A stretch of DNA of 60,527 nucleotides from Heliomicrobium gestii (GTDB lineage Bacteria > Bacillota > Desulfitobacteriia > Heliobacteriales > Heliobacteriaceae). The DNA is taken from contig NZ_WXEX01000016.1 of NCBI RefSeq assembly GCF_009877435.1, forward strand, positions 1 through 60,527. The letters are read 5' to 3'. The position numbers and the translations under genes were made by a program. Below, one piece after another: positions 1 to 11,070 of this stretch. Numbering within the stretch: the first letter of the stretch is position 1; every line of letters starts with the position of its first letter. The notes under the pieces were generated by a model that saw only the letters and a list, made by a program, of their open reading frames with translations, searched no databases and was not told where the DNA came from.

Positions 1-2
1 CG

Positions 3-449
3 CCGCCATGTCCCCCCTGTCGCCCGAAGCCTTGCCCCCCGAAGCCCGAATGCCGGATGCCTGAGCCCAGACCACGAGTCGAACCGGTTGAATACGAACC
101 CATGCCACCCTGTGGTCCGATGCCGATGCCCATGCCGGTCGAACCTATCGCCCTAGAGCCTATGCCAATGCCCATGCCTTGTGAACCGATGCCCGTGCCT
201 ATGCCTGTGGAGCCCATTGCCCGTGAACCGATGGACCACCGGCCTGCGCCCTGCGCCCCCTGTGAGTCCTATGATCCAGCCACCACCGTCCCGCCGGAGA
301 TGATGAAACCAGGCTGGAAGCTCGCCCGCGCCTATGTGCCCTACCAGCAGTACTGCCCACCCTTCTACCCTCCGGCCGAAGCCCTCTGCAAGGGCACGAT
401 TTTCCCCGGTCTCTACCGCCCCTACTGTCACGATCGGCGTCGTCGATGA
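3..449 (+). CDS. cotJA: Spore coat-associated protein CotJA, 5'-partial
   Basis: This is the first gene of a cotJA-cotJB-cotJC operon, cut by the window edge. The frame is open from base 3 and stays Pro/Cys/Lys-rich up to the ATG at 57. That ATG has no ribosome binding site, so the true start is probably upstream. After position 57 come about 60 residues of Met-Pro-Glu low complexity (PMPMPMPVEP-type units). The CotJA signature follows: LARAYVPYQQY, then EAL, then GTIFPGLYRPY at the C terminus. In Bacillus subtilis the cotJ operon is expressed in the mother cell and its products join the spore coat. The long Met/Pro/Cys extension is unusual, because typical CotJA proteins are short. Confidence 0.85.
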   Translation, partial: PPCPPCRPKPCPPKPECRMPEPRPRVEPVEYEPMPPCGPMPMPMPVEPIALEPMPMPMPCEPMPVPMPVEPIAREPMDHRPAPCAPCESYDPATTVPPEMMKPGWKLARAYVPYQQYCPPFYPPAEALCKGTIFPGLYRPYCHDRRRR

Positions 450-469
450 GAGGGGAGGGAGGCTGACGC

Positions 470-727
470 ATGGACCGGCACCAGTTAGAACTGCTCCGGC
501 GCATCCAGGAGTTGGAGTTTGTCGCCGTCGACCTGAACCTATTTCTGGACACCCACCCCAACGATAAAGCCGCTTTGCGGGACTTCACTCGTGTTACCGA
601 TGAGTTGAAAAAGCTAAAGCACGCTTACGAGCATCGCTATGCGCTGTTGACAGCGGGCGGGCATAATCCCGGACGGTACCCCTGGAACTGGATCGAAGAG
701 CCCTGGCCTTGGGAAATCGAGTACTGA
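470..727 (+). CDS. cotJB: Spore coat protein CotJB
   Basis: An 85-residue protein of the CotJB family. The N-terminal helix (LELLRRIQELEFVAVDLNLF) and the C-terminal PWNWIEEPWPWE block are family hallmarks. It starts with ATG behind a GAGGGGAGGGAGG purine tract and lies 20 bases after cotJA and 29 before cotJC. It is therefore almost certainly co-transcribed with both. In spore formers CotJB accompanies the coat catalase CotJC; its biochemical role is unknown. Confidence 0.92.
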   Translation: MDRHQLELLRRIQELEFVAVDLNLFLDTHPNDKAALRDFTRVTDELKKLKHAYEHRYALLTAGGHNPGRYPWNWIEEPWPWEIEY

Positions 728-756
728 TGATGCAGTCGGGAGGGTAGGAACGAGCG

Positions 757-1329
757 ATGTGGATTTATGAGAAAAAGCTCCAATACCCGGTCCGGGTGGA
801 ACGGTGTGACATCGGCATGGCCAGATACCTTTTCGCCCAATACGGGGGGCCCGATTCCGAACTGGCTGCGGCTCTGCGGTATTTGACGCAGCGGTATTCG
901 ATGCCTACGAAAAAGGCTACAGGTCTTCTCACCGATATCGGGACTGAGGAATTGGCACACTTGGAAGTAATCGCCACACTCATTTACAAACTGACCAAGG
1001 ATGTCCCTGCGGAAAAATTGCGTGAAGTTGGTCTCGGAGGTTTTTACGCGCAGCACGACAATGCGCTCTACTATGCGGACGCCAACGGTGTCCCTTGGAC
1101 TGCCGCATACATTCAGGCAACCGGTGACCCTGTGGCGGACCTCCATGAGGACCTGGCAGCCGAGGAGAAAGCCCGGGCCACCTATGAACACCTCATCAAT
1201 CTGACCGACGATCCCGGCGTCAAGGACGCCCTCCGATTCCTGCGGGAGCGAGAAGTGGTTCACTTCCAGCGCTTTGGCGAGGCGCTTGTTGACGTGCAGT
1301 TCTTTATGGATCGGAAACAGTGCTACTAG
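757..1329 (+). CDS. cotJC: Spore coat manganese catalase CotJC
   Basis: A 190-residue manganese catalase of the CotJC family, expected to decompose hydrogen peroxide at the spore coat. Glu/His ligand motifs of the four-helix bundle are visible: GTEELAHLEV near residue 68, DLAAEEKARATYEHL near 130-145, and REREVVHFQRFGEAL near 162-177. The ATG follows a GGAGGG ribosome binding site. It is the last gene of the cotJ operon and is followed by a stem-loop at 1438-1478. Function is inferred from family membership and from the cotJA/cotJB neighbours. Confidence 0.94.
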   Translation: MWIYEKKLQYPVRVERCDIGMARYLFAQYGGPDSELAAALRYLTQRYSMPTKKATGLLTDIGTEELAHLEVIATLIYKLTKDVPAEKLREVGLGGFYAQHDNALYYADANGVPWTAAYIQATGDPVADLHEDLAAEEKARATYEHLINLTDDPGVKDALRFLREREVVHFQRFGEALVDVQFFMDRKQCY

Positions 1330-1437
1330 AGAAAAAAGGGTCGGACAGAGTGTCATAAAGAAGTCAGGAATTCCGTTCACTTTCTCCTCAACATTTCCAC
1401 ATTTCTCAAGGCGCAAATAAATCGTTACACAACAAAC

Positions 1438-1478
1438 AAAGCACCGCTTCAGATCCCATGGTCTGAAAGCGGTGCTTT
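1438..1478 (+). terminator. Stem-loop downstream of cotJC
   Basis: Arms at 1438-1453 and 1462-1478 pair over about 16 bp with one bulged T and an 8-base loop. The 3' side ends in CTTTGTCG, so the U tract is weak. It is the only strong hairpin between cotJC and the cyclase gene and could act in either direction. Confidence 0.55.
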
Positions 1479-1555
1479 GTCGTTCCTGCCGAAGCGCTTG
1501 TCGTTGCATCACCGGTGTGCCGGGTTTTTCGGCAGTGTCTTTCCGATTTTCCTAT

Positions 1556-1563
1556 GGTATGAT
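1556..1563 (+). promoter_or_regulatory. Candidate extended -10 promoter of the cyclase gene
   Basis: TGG directly precedes TATGAT (1558-1563), an extended -10 pattern. No good -35 is seen 17 bases upstream. It would give a leader of about 50 bases before the TTG at 1621. The rest of 1330-1555 shows nothing except the hairpin. Confidence 0.35.
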
Positions 1564-1605
1564 TATCCTGTGTGACTTGTTTTTCCTGTGATAGACGCGC
1601 AAAGA

Positions 1606-1611
1606 AAGGAG
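1606..1611 (+). promoter_or_regulatory. Ribosome binding site deciding the cyclase start
   Basis: AAGGAG lies nine bases before the TTG at 1621. The upstream in-frame GTG at 1588 has no purine-rich site, so TTG 1621 is the better start. Confidence 0.65.
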
Positions 1612-1620
1612 CACGAAGCA

Positions 1621-3558
1621 TTGAAAGCCGCCAAAGGCGCCGGTAGCCATCTTATCGCCCTCGGTCTTACCGTGCTCATGGCCTTTACCGCTGTCATCGG
1701 TCTCTGGGAACCCCTAGAGTCAATGGCCTATGACATGTGGCTGCGGGTGCGCGGTGTGCAGGCCACCAGCGGAGAGGTGGTCATCGTCGGGATCGATGAC
1801 GCCTCCATCGCCAAGATCGGACGCTGGCCCTGGAACCGGGAAGTGCATGCCCAACTGCTGGACCGGTTGCGCGAGGCGAAGGTGGTCTCCTTCGATTTTA
1901 CCCTTGCCAACGAAGCCGACCCGCAGGGTGACACCCGTTTGGCAGAGGCGATCGGACACCATGGTCATGTCGTCCTGCCCGTCTTTTTTACCTTTGAAAA
2001 GGAGGGCAATGACACCTATCAGGTGATGCGCCTCCCCCTCCCCGCCTTGCGCAAGAACGCCTTCAGCATGGGCTTTGTCAACTACCCCACAGAAGCAGAC
2101 AACATCGTGCGGCGGACCATGCCGGTGACCGTCGATAAAAACCGGACCATTCCATCACTGGCCTTGGCCTCTGCCATGGCCGCCCAGGGTCTCGGACCGA
2201 CCAAAGCGACCCTTGCCCCTGACGGAACCGTGCAGGCCGGAGACTTCGTCATTCCAACGGAGAACAACAAGACGCCGCTCCTCAACTTCGCCGGTCCGGC
2301 CCAATCCTTCCCCACCTACTCCTACCATCAAGTGTTGGACGGAACGGCGCCACCGGAGGCCTTTGCCGGCAAGATCGTCTTTGTCGGCACCACATCGCCG
2401 CTGCTCGGCGACATCTACAACACACCCTTCACGCGCAGCAACCTGGTGCTCGGCGGCAATCTGCCCACTCCCGGTGTGGAGCTGCACGCCACCGCCGTCG
2501 AAACCTTTTTGAACCGTTCTTACTACTACCGGGCGCCGGAAGCGCTCAACCTGTTCCTGCTCGCCCTCTTCAGCGCCGCTTCCTACACCGTGGCGTTAGG
2601 CTTAAAAGGGAAGCCCTGGCACAGCCTGGCAGCCCAACTCGCCCTCACGGCCGGCTGGATCGCCCTCAACGGACTCGTCCTGATTCGCGGCCACTACTGG
2701 CTGAATCTCGTGGCGCCCTTGATCGCCGGCTCCGTTACCTACCTGGCAGCCACTGTCTACAATTTCATTCTCGAACAACAGGAGCGCCAGAAAGTGAAGG
2801 GGCTCTTCGGCCGCTATGTCTCGCCAGCGGTCGTGAACGAACTGCTGGCCCATCCGGATTCGATCCAACTGGGCGGCCAACGCATCGACACGACGATCCT
2901 CTTTTCCGATATTCGTGGATTTACCGCTTACAGTGAAGGCCGCTCGCCGGAAGAGGTCGTTTCCCGGTTGAACGAATACTTCACCCGCATGACCGGCATC
3001 ATTTTCAAACATGGCGGCACCCTCGACAAGTACATGGGCGACGGGATCATGGCCGTCTTTGGCGCCCCCATCGCCGATCCGAAACATGCCCGCCACGCCC
3101 TGGAGGCCTCCAAAGAGATGTGTGACGCCCTGGTCGAGATGAATGTGGTGTGGAAAGAACGGGGCGAGCCGCTCTTTGACCTGGGCGTGGGTCTCAATAG
3201 CGGTCCCGTCCTGGCCGGCAACATCGGCAGTGAGGAGCGCATGGACTACACCGTCATCGGCGAGGACGTCAACCTGGCTTCTCGGTTGGAGAGCATGAAC
3301 AAGCAGTTCAAATCTCGCATCATCGTTAGCGAACGAACCGTGCGCTATTTATTGACCGGAGATGCAACCTCGCAGGCCAGCCAGACATCGGCTCCCCCTT
3401 TGCCCCAAAATGACACTGTTTTTACGGAGCCAGCGTCTATGCGTGAGCAATTGGCCCCACTTGGTCTGGAGGAGATTGGCGAGGTGGCCGTTCGCGGTCT
3501 CGTTCATCCCGTGAAAATCTACACCCTTCCCGCTTACAACGGCGATCGAACTGTATAG
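1621..3558 (+). CDS. CHASE2-domain class III adenylate cyclase
   Basis: A 645-residue membrane cyclase. An N-terminal membrane segment (LIALGLTVLMAFTAVIGLW) precedes an extracytoplasmic CHASE2 sensor of about 270 residues (start near VVIVGIDDASIAKIGRWPW). Three membrane helices follow (LNLFLLALFSAASYTVALGL and two more), then a class III catalytic domain from about residue 425. Metal-binding Asp430 (FSDIRGF) and Asp474 (GDGIMAVFG) are present. Lys470 (LDKYMGD), with an Asp in IGEDVNLASRLE, favours ATP over GTP; the Asn and Arg for transition-state binding are there too. It should make cAMP in response to an external signal. The TTG start is chosen for its ribosome binding site. It is convergent with an HD-GYP gene across a shared terminator. 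Confidence 0.9.
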   Translation: MKAAKGAGSHLIALGLTVLMAFTAVIGLWEPLESMAYDMWLRVRGVQATSGEVVIVGIDDASIAKIGRWPWNREVHAQLLDRLREAKVVSFDFTLANEADPQGDTRLAEAIGHHGHVVLPVFFTFEKEGNDTYQVMRLPLPALRKNAFSMGFVNYPTEADNIVRRTMPVTVDKNRTIPSLALASAMAAQGLGPTKATLAPDGTVQAGDFVIPTENNKTPLLNFAGPAQSFPTYSYHQVLDGTAPPEAFAGKIVFVGTTSPLLGDIYNTPFTRSNLVLGGNLPTPGVELHATAVETFLNRSYYYRAPEALNLFLLALFSAASYTVALGLKGKPWHSLAAQLALTAGWIALNGLVLIRGHYWLNLVAPLIAGSVTYLAATVYNFILEQQERQKVKGLFGRYVSPAVVNELLAHPDSIQLGGQRIDTTILFSDIRGFTAYSEGRSPEEVVSRLNEYFTRMTGIIFKHGGTLDKYMGDGIMAVFGAPIADPKHARHALEASKEMCDALVEMNVVWKERGEPLFDLGVGLNSGPVLAGNIGSEERMDYTVIGEDVNLASRLESMNKQFKSRIIVSERTVRYLLTGDATSQASQTSAPPLPQNDTVFTEPASMREQLAPLGLEEIGEVAVRGLVHPVKIYTLPAYNGDRTV

Positions 3559-3576
3559 GAAGAAGTTGGCCATAGG

Positions 3577-3609
3577 AAAACCCTCCGAGCTCCGCTTCGG
3601 AGGGTTTTT
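3577..3609 (+). terminator. Bidirectional terminator between cyclase and HD-GYP genes
   Basis: Arms 3577-3588 and 3597-3609 (AAAACCCTCCGA with TCGGAGGGTTTTT) form a perfect stem flanked by A and T tracts. It can terminate the cyclase mRNA on + and the HD-GYP mRNA on -. Confidence 0.88.
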
Positions 3610-3631
3610 GCGTGCTTTTTCGTTTCTTATC

Positions 3632-5155
3632 TTATTCAATCATTTCCCATACCCTTTGGTCACAGAAAATGCGGAAGAGCCCTTCGTCCAGCTTGCCATC
3701 TTTGACCATGAAACCCAAGATGCGCAGGGCATCTTCGACGGGCATGGCTTTTTTGTAGGGCCGATCCGACGCCGTTAGGGCATCGTAGACATCGACAAGG
3801 CTCAGGATGCGCGCTTCAACGGGAATGGCGTCGCCGGACAATCGCTGGGGATAGCCTTTTCCATCCAAGTGTTCATGGTGCATGGCCGCCCAGCGGGGGA
3901 CGTTGGCCATTTTCGGTGGAAAAGGGACCTTGGCCAGGAGGCGCTCGGTCACCTCCACGTGGCCCTCCATCTGCCGCCGCTCCTCCTCGGTCAAGGTGCC
4001 GCGGAACACACTGAGAGCCTCCACCTCGGCCGCTGTCAGCCAGGTTTGGCGTTTTCCTTCCGCATCCACGTAAGTCCGTTCAGACAGCGATTGCAGCACC
4101 TGCACGATTTCTGGCGTGATTCGCCCGGCAGGATCGTCAGCCGCCACAATCATCTCGCGGATCCGCTGCCATTCCGCCCAGGCATCGTTCCATTCCGCCT
4201 CCACCCGTTCCTGTTCGGCCGGGACACCCTTCTCCAAAGCGACCAGCTTCGCCTCCAGGTAATCGCGCCGGAGAGCCGAAGCAATGGAATCCAGACGCAG
4301 CAAAACGATTTCTCGCCGGTCCCCGAGACGGGTCGCTTTGTTCATCACCGCCAGGGGCGTCGTGATCTTGCCGATGTCATGAAGCCAGGCCGACATGATC
4401 AATTGCTTTAGCCGCTGCTCATCAAAGAGTTCCGTCGCCCAAGGGCCTTCCTTCGTTTCGTTGATGGCCCGAGCCAGCGCTCCCGCCAGTTGGGCCACCC
4501 GACGCGTGTGGTTGGCGTTATAGGGGGTTTGGGCGTCAATGGCGGTCGCCATGACCTCCACGAAGGAGTTGAACAGTTGCTCGATGTCCTCTAGGAGACG
4601 GCGGTTGGTCATAGAGATGGCCGCCTGGGAGGCCAGGCTGGTGACCACCTTCTCCAAGTAGGGGGCGAAAGGGATCACCTTTCCTTCGCTGTCCTTGGCG
4701 TTGATCAACTGCAGCACGCCGATGATGTCCGACTCGTGGTTCTCCAGCGGCAACACCAGCATGGAACCGGTCCGGTAGCCGGTCATCTGGTCATACCGTT
4801 TCGGCCCCGAGAAGTCAAAGCCCTCCGCCTGGTAAACATCGGCGATGTTCACCACTTCCCGTTTGAGCGCTGTATAGGCCGACACGTTTTCCGGTCGCAT
4901 CGGAACCGGTGGCAGTGTCACCGGCTCCCCCTTGCCGCCGGCGAAAACGTTCATGGTTTCATTATGGATGATCTTAAAGACGAGTTGGTCCCCTTCACAG
5001 AGGTAGAGGGTCCCTGCATCGGCGGAGGTGATCCGGCGCGCTTCTGTCACAATTCGATCGAGCAGACAGTCATGATCTTTTTCCGCCGACAGCGCGATGC
5101 CGATATCCAACAACGCGCCGACTTCTTCTAACGTATGGATCAATCGGGTGCTCAT
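3632..5155 (-). CDS. GAF domain HD-GYP phosphodiesterase, with insertion
   Basis: A 507-residue soluble protein. Residues about 5-185 form a GAF sensor (LLDIGIALSAEKDHDCLLDRI through LASQAAISMTNRRLLEDI). The C-terminal half is an HD-GYP domain, the family that hydrolyses cyclic di-GMP. The metal-site motifs HTRRVAQLAG, HDIGK, HHEHLDGKGYP and SLVDVYDALTASDRPY are intact. Between HDIGK and the next conserved His there are about 130 residues rather than the usual 25-30, containing a charged helical insert. It ends 23 bases from a terminator shared with the cyclase gene. The ATG follows AAAGGG. Cyclic di-GMP as substrate is inferred from the family. Confidence 0.9.
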   Translation of the reverse strand: MSTRLIHTLEEVGALLDIGIALSAEKDHDCLLDRIVTEARRITSADAGTLYLCEGDQLVFKIIHNETMNVFAGGKGEPVTLPPVPMRPENVSAYTALKREVVNIADVYQAEGFDFSGPKRYDQMTGYRTGSMLVLPLENHESDIIGVLQLINAKDSEGKVIPFAPYLEKVVTSLASQAAISMTNRRLLEDIEQLFNSFVEVMATAIDAQTPYNANHTRRVAQLAGALARAINETKEGPWATELFDEQRLKQLIMSAWLHDIGKITTPLAVMNKATRLGDRREIVLLRLDSIASALRRDYLEAKLVALEKGVPAEQERVEAEWNDAWAEWQRIREMIVAADDPAGRITPEIVQVLQSLSERTYVDAEGKRQTWLTAAEVEALSVFRGTLTEEERRQMEGHVEVTERLLAKVPFPPKMANVPRWAAMHHEHLDGKGYPQRLSGDAIPVEARILSLVDVYDALTASDRPYKKAMPVEDALRILGFMVKDGKLDEGLFRIFCDQRVWEMIE

Positions 5156-5230
5156 GTTCGATAACCCTTTCTTTGCGTGGCTGGTTGCTCACCGGATCTC
5201 CTAGTGCCTCGGTTCGTGTTCTCCCGTGGC

Positions 5231-5277
5231 AGGTACGACACTACTTAGTCACTACGCACGATGTACCTATCTAAGTA
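5231..5277. other. Interleaved inverted repeats upstream of the HD-GYP gene
   Basis: AGGTAC (5231-5236) pairs with GTACCT (5263-5268), and TACTTAG (5242-5248) pairs with CTAAGTA (5271-5277). The arms interleave A-B-A'-B', which in RNA would be an H-type pseudoknot and in DNA two overlapping dyads. The rest of 5156-5373, the presumed HD-GYP promoter/leader, shows no recognisable riboswitch. Confidence 0.35.
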
Positions 5278-5374
5278 TCTATTTGCCATCGTCCGTCGTC
5301 TTCCTGCTGGGCTTCCTGCTGGAATATTCCATTTTTTCTTCCATTCCAGCACAGTTTGCTTCGATTTGCGATAC

Positions 5375-5410
5375 AAAAAAAAGCGCCACCGGCCTGCGGC
5401 AACGCTTTTT
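5375..5410 (-). terminator. Rho-independent terminator of smpB
   Basis: Read on -, AAAAAGCG pairs with CGCTTTTT and the stem extends through G-U wobbles to GCC/GGT, followed by a run of eight T. It begins ten bases after the smpB stop. Confidence 0.8.
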
Positions 5411-5419
5411 CGTTTCCCC

Positions 5420-5887
5420 TTATTCCCCTTTTTCCCGCTGCCGCATGGCGCGGGCCATCTCTCGTTCGGCGTCGCGGCGAGCGATATCGTCGCGTTTGTC
5501 GTAGAGTTTTTTCCCGCGAGCGATGGCCAACTCCAACTTGGCGTACCCCCGTTTTAAATAGATGCGCAACGGCACAAGGGTCAGGCCTTTTTGATGGGTA
5601 GCCGCGCTGAGTTTGCGGATCTCGCTCCGATTGAGGAGCAGCTTGCGCGTGCGCGTCGGCTCGTGGTTATAAATATTGCCTTGTTCGAAGGGGCTGATGT
5701 GCATGTTGTAGAGGAGAACTTCCCCGTTCTCGACACGGGCGAAGGAATCCTTCAGATTGCCTTTCCCTTGCCGGAGCGATTTGATCTCCGTCCCTTTTAA
5801 TGCCATACCCGCTTCATAGGTTTCATCGATATGGAAATCGTGGCGAGCGCGCCGGTTCTCGCAGAGGACTTTATGGCCTTCGCCCAT
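5420..5887 (-). CDS. smpB: SsrA-binding protein SmpB
   Basis: A 155-residue SmpB, the tmRNA partner in trans-translation that rescues stalled ribosomes. The full oligonucleotide-binding fold is present: [17 protein letters not shown], then [18 protein letters not shown], then [10 protein letters not shown]. The basic tail [20 protein letters not shown] normally becomes helical in the decoding centre. The ATG lies behind AAAGGAGGGG. In related Clostridia smpB follows secG and rnr; here secG is several genes upstream and rnr is absent. No tmRNA gene is seen in the adjacent gaps. Confidence 0.97.
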   Translation of the reverse strand: MGEGHKVLCENRRARHDFHIDETYEAGMALKGTEIKSLRQGKGNLKDSFARVENGEVLLYNMHISPFEQGNIYNHEPTRTRKLLLNRSEIRKLSAATHQKGLTLVPLRIYLKRGYAKLELAIARGKKLYDKRDDIARRDAEREMARAMRQREKGE

Positions 5888-6081
5888 TCCAGCCCCTCCT
5901 TTCCGCGTCTCTCATGACTGTTCGTTGCCATTGCTTCGTGTTCAATTCATGTTCGGTCGAGCAAGGCCAACGCCGCTTCGCGCGTCGGCAGTGTTGACCG
6001 AGAATTCATGATTGATCGGTTCTTTTCTCTTCACTTGGCGTCAACTCTCTGTTTTGATAAACGTTTTGATCATACAGTTCT

Positions 6082-6501
6082 CTATTTCGCTGCTGGCAGG
6101 GAACCTTCCACAATGAGAAAGCGTCCGGTGGCCTCTGCCGCAACGCGCCCGTCGCAAAGGGTCGCTGTGGCCGCTGCGTCAATCACCTTTCCCCGTTCGC
6201 GAACGATGCGGGCAGCGACGCGGACCCGATCGCCTAACGGTACGGAGTGGCGAAAACGGACCTCCATCCGAGCCGTCACGGCGGGTATCCCCCGCGAAGA
6301 CATCTGCCTTCCCATCACTTCATCCAACACCGTGGAGACCAAACCGCCATGGGTGATGCCGGCGTAACTCTGATGCTGCGGTTGAGGCGTGAAATAGGTC
6401 ACATACTCTTCTCTCTCCCAGGCAAAGGAGAGGTGTAAGCCGATCGGGTTGTTTCGGCCGCAACAAAAACACATGCCCTCATCGGTCACATTGAGCGTCA
6501 T
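6082..6501 (-). CDS. PaaI-family hotdog thioesterase
   Basis: A 139-residue hotdog-fold protein of the PaaI/YbgC acyl-CoA thioesterase superfamily. [16 protein letters not shown] near the N terminus is typical of a PaaI subfamily. [17 protein letters not shown] carries the conserved HGG and Asp of the active site. Substrate is unknown. Its ATG overlaps the tatA stop as ATGA, so translation is probably coupled to tatA. A run of three Cys (C11, C13, C14 in [14 protein letters not shown]) is notable. Confidence 0.88.
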   Translation of the reverse strand: MTLNVTDEGMCFCCGRNNPIGLHLSFAWEREEYVTYFTPQPQHQSYAGITHGGLVSTVLDEVMGRQMSSRGIPAVTARMEVRFRHSVPLGDRVRVAARIVRERGKVIDAAATATLCDGRVAAEATGRFLIVEGSLPAAK

Positions 6502-6908
6502 CGGTTCTCTCCGTCCTTTTGCCCCACAGGCTTATCCACATGGGCCGGTGCGTCGGCTGGTGCAGTTACTGGAGCAGTAGCCTTTACAGGGGCATGTTGT
6601 TCGGCCCTTTTATCCGCTGGTTCACCCAACAGGGTTTCTTTCGCCTTTTCTGCGACGTACCCTTGGGGGTCGGTCATCACTGAGCGGGCTTCCCGGACAG
6701 GAGCAGACGCTTCCTGGATCGTGTTTTTTACGTCTTTGACCGGTTCCATGGCTTCATTCATTTGTGATTTCAGCCCTTCGGTGGCGCGGCGAAATTCGCC
6801 GAGCGCCTTGCCCACGCTCCGTCCGACCTCCGGCAATTTGCTGGGACCGAGGACGATGAGGGCGACGATGAAGATCAGCACAAGTTCGGGAAAGCCGATG
6901 TTAAACAC
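6498..6908 (-). CDS. tatA: Twin-arginine translocase subunit TatA
   Basis: A 136-residue TatA/TatE subunit. An N-terminal membrane helix ([19 protein letters not shown]) is followed by the [19 protein letters not shown] hinge and amphipathic helix, then a Pro/Ala-rich tail. It forms the pore of the Tat pathway that exports folded proteins. I choose the GTG at 6908 because AAAGGAG lies eight bases upstream and the helix then sits at the N terminus; an in-frame ATG at 6977 would add 23 unlikely residues. No tatC is in the window. It ends in an ATGA overlap with the thioesterase gene. Confidence 0.93.
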   Translation of the reverse strand: MFNIGFPELVLIFIVALIVLGPSKLPEVGRSVGKALGEFRRATEGLKSQMNEAMEPVKDVKNTIQEASAPVREARSVMTDPQGYVAEKAKETLLGEPADKRAEQHAPVKATAPVTAPADAPAHVDKPVGQKDGENR

Positions 6909-6972
6909 GGCAAGGGCTCCTTTCGAGAATAGGATAGGCCCATTATACCACACTTTGTCCGAGGAATTGAAA

Positions 6973-7002
6973 GACACCGGAACCGTCGCCGGTCCCGGTG
7001 TC
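6973..7002 (-). terminator. Stem-loop after hppA
   Basis: GACACCGG at 6973-6980 pairs with CCGGTGTC at 6995-7002, with inner pairing. On - it is followed by TTTCAATT. It lies 20 bases past the hppA stop and is a likely, though not strong, terminator. Confidence 0.6.
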
Positions 7003-7021
7003 GATAGGGGTCATCAATACC

Positions 7022-9082
<2,061 letters not shown>

Positions 9083-9163
9083 GGAGTGTTCACGCTCCTT
9101 ATGTTATTCCCGTATTCTTTGACACTCTACCAAGTAACCCCAGAATATGCTAACCCCAGATGA

Positions 9164-9388
9164 TTACCCCACCATGGACAGCCCCAAGGCGCTAAGCAAG
9201 AAAAGAGCGGCAAATACCATCGTCATCTTGCTGAGTAGGTCATCGAGCCCTTTCTTCTTGCCAAAAAAGCTTTCAGCACCGCCTGCGATCGCGCCGGACA
9301 GTCCCGCGCTTTTTCCGGACTGCATGACAACAGAGGCCATTAAGCCGAGGCTGGCGATGACATGAATAATAATGATAAATGTCTGCAA
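9164..9388 (-). CDS. secG: Preprotein translocase subunit SecG
   Basis: A 74-residue SecG. Two membrane helices (FIIIIHVIASLGLMASVVMQ and MTMVFAALFLLSALGL) flank the conserved loop SGKSAGLSGAIAGGAESFFG. It is an auxiliary subunit of the SecYEG channel. The start is TTG at 9388, seven to eight bases after GGGGAGG. It follows eno, as in many Clostridia. Confidence 0.95.
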   Translation of the reverse strand: MQTFIIIIHVIASLGLMASVVMQSGKSAGLSGAIAGGAESFFGKKKGLDDLLSKMTMVFAALFLLSALGLSMVG

Positions 9389-9537
9389 AATTACACCTCC
9401 CCTACTTTACTCCTGGCATTTTTAACATAAGAATTTTAGCACGTCCACCAGATAAAGACAAGGCAGCGGGCTTGATCGTGAGATTGTTTGCAATGCAGCA
9501 ACCTCACCTTCATGAATCGTCTTGTAAGAAAGAGAAG

Positions 9538-9564
9538 GGGATCCGGGTCGGTAACCCGGATCCC
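9538..9564 (-). terminator. Terminator after eno
   Basis: A perfect 11-bp stem (GGGATCCGGGT at 9538-9548 with ACCCGGATCCC at 9554-9564) has a 5-base loop. On - it is followed by the pyrimidine-rich CTTCTCTTTCTT. It closes the glycolytic segment before secG; secG would then need readthrough or its own promoter in 9389-9537. Confidence 0.8.
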
Positions 9565-9640
9565 GTAGCCCTATTTTACCCCAGTCAAATGCAATACATA
9601 CCATGGACGGATGTTGATGGCAACCGTTCCGCGTCGATTC

Positions 9641-11006
<1,366 letters not shown>

Positions 11007-11016
<10 letters not shown>

Positions 11017-11070
11017 GCCATCAAGCGAGCAGCTGCGAAGCTCGTAGCGAACAGGCCAATGGACCCAACC
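11007..11070 (-). other. Structured gpmI-eno intercistronic region
   Basis: GGTTGGG (11007-11013) and CCCAACC (11064-11070) form an outer 7-bp inverted repeat around a smaller GAGC/GCTC pairing. It begins immediately after the gpmI stop codon and has no T tract, so it may be an mRNA stability or processing element. Confidence 0.4.

Noticed and set aside
637-1512. 291-codon - frame opposite cotJC
   Set aside because: Overlaps the complete cotJC gene and has no family match.
5156-5373. Possible cyclic-di-GMP or glycine riboswitch before the HD-GYP gene
   Set aside because: Only fragments such as CACGCAAAG occur; the conserved core and paired stems are missing.
5888-6081. tmRNA gene next to smpB
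   Set aside because: The gap is under 200 bases, too short for a tmRNA, and shows no acceptor-stem pairing or tag frame.
6532-6540. DnaA box TTATCCACA in the tatA coding region
   Set aside because: A single box within a gene tail; with only one other box 21 kb away there is no origin-like cluster.
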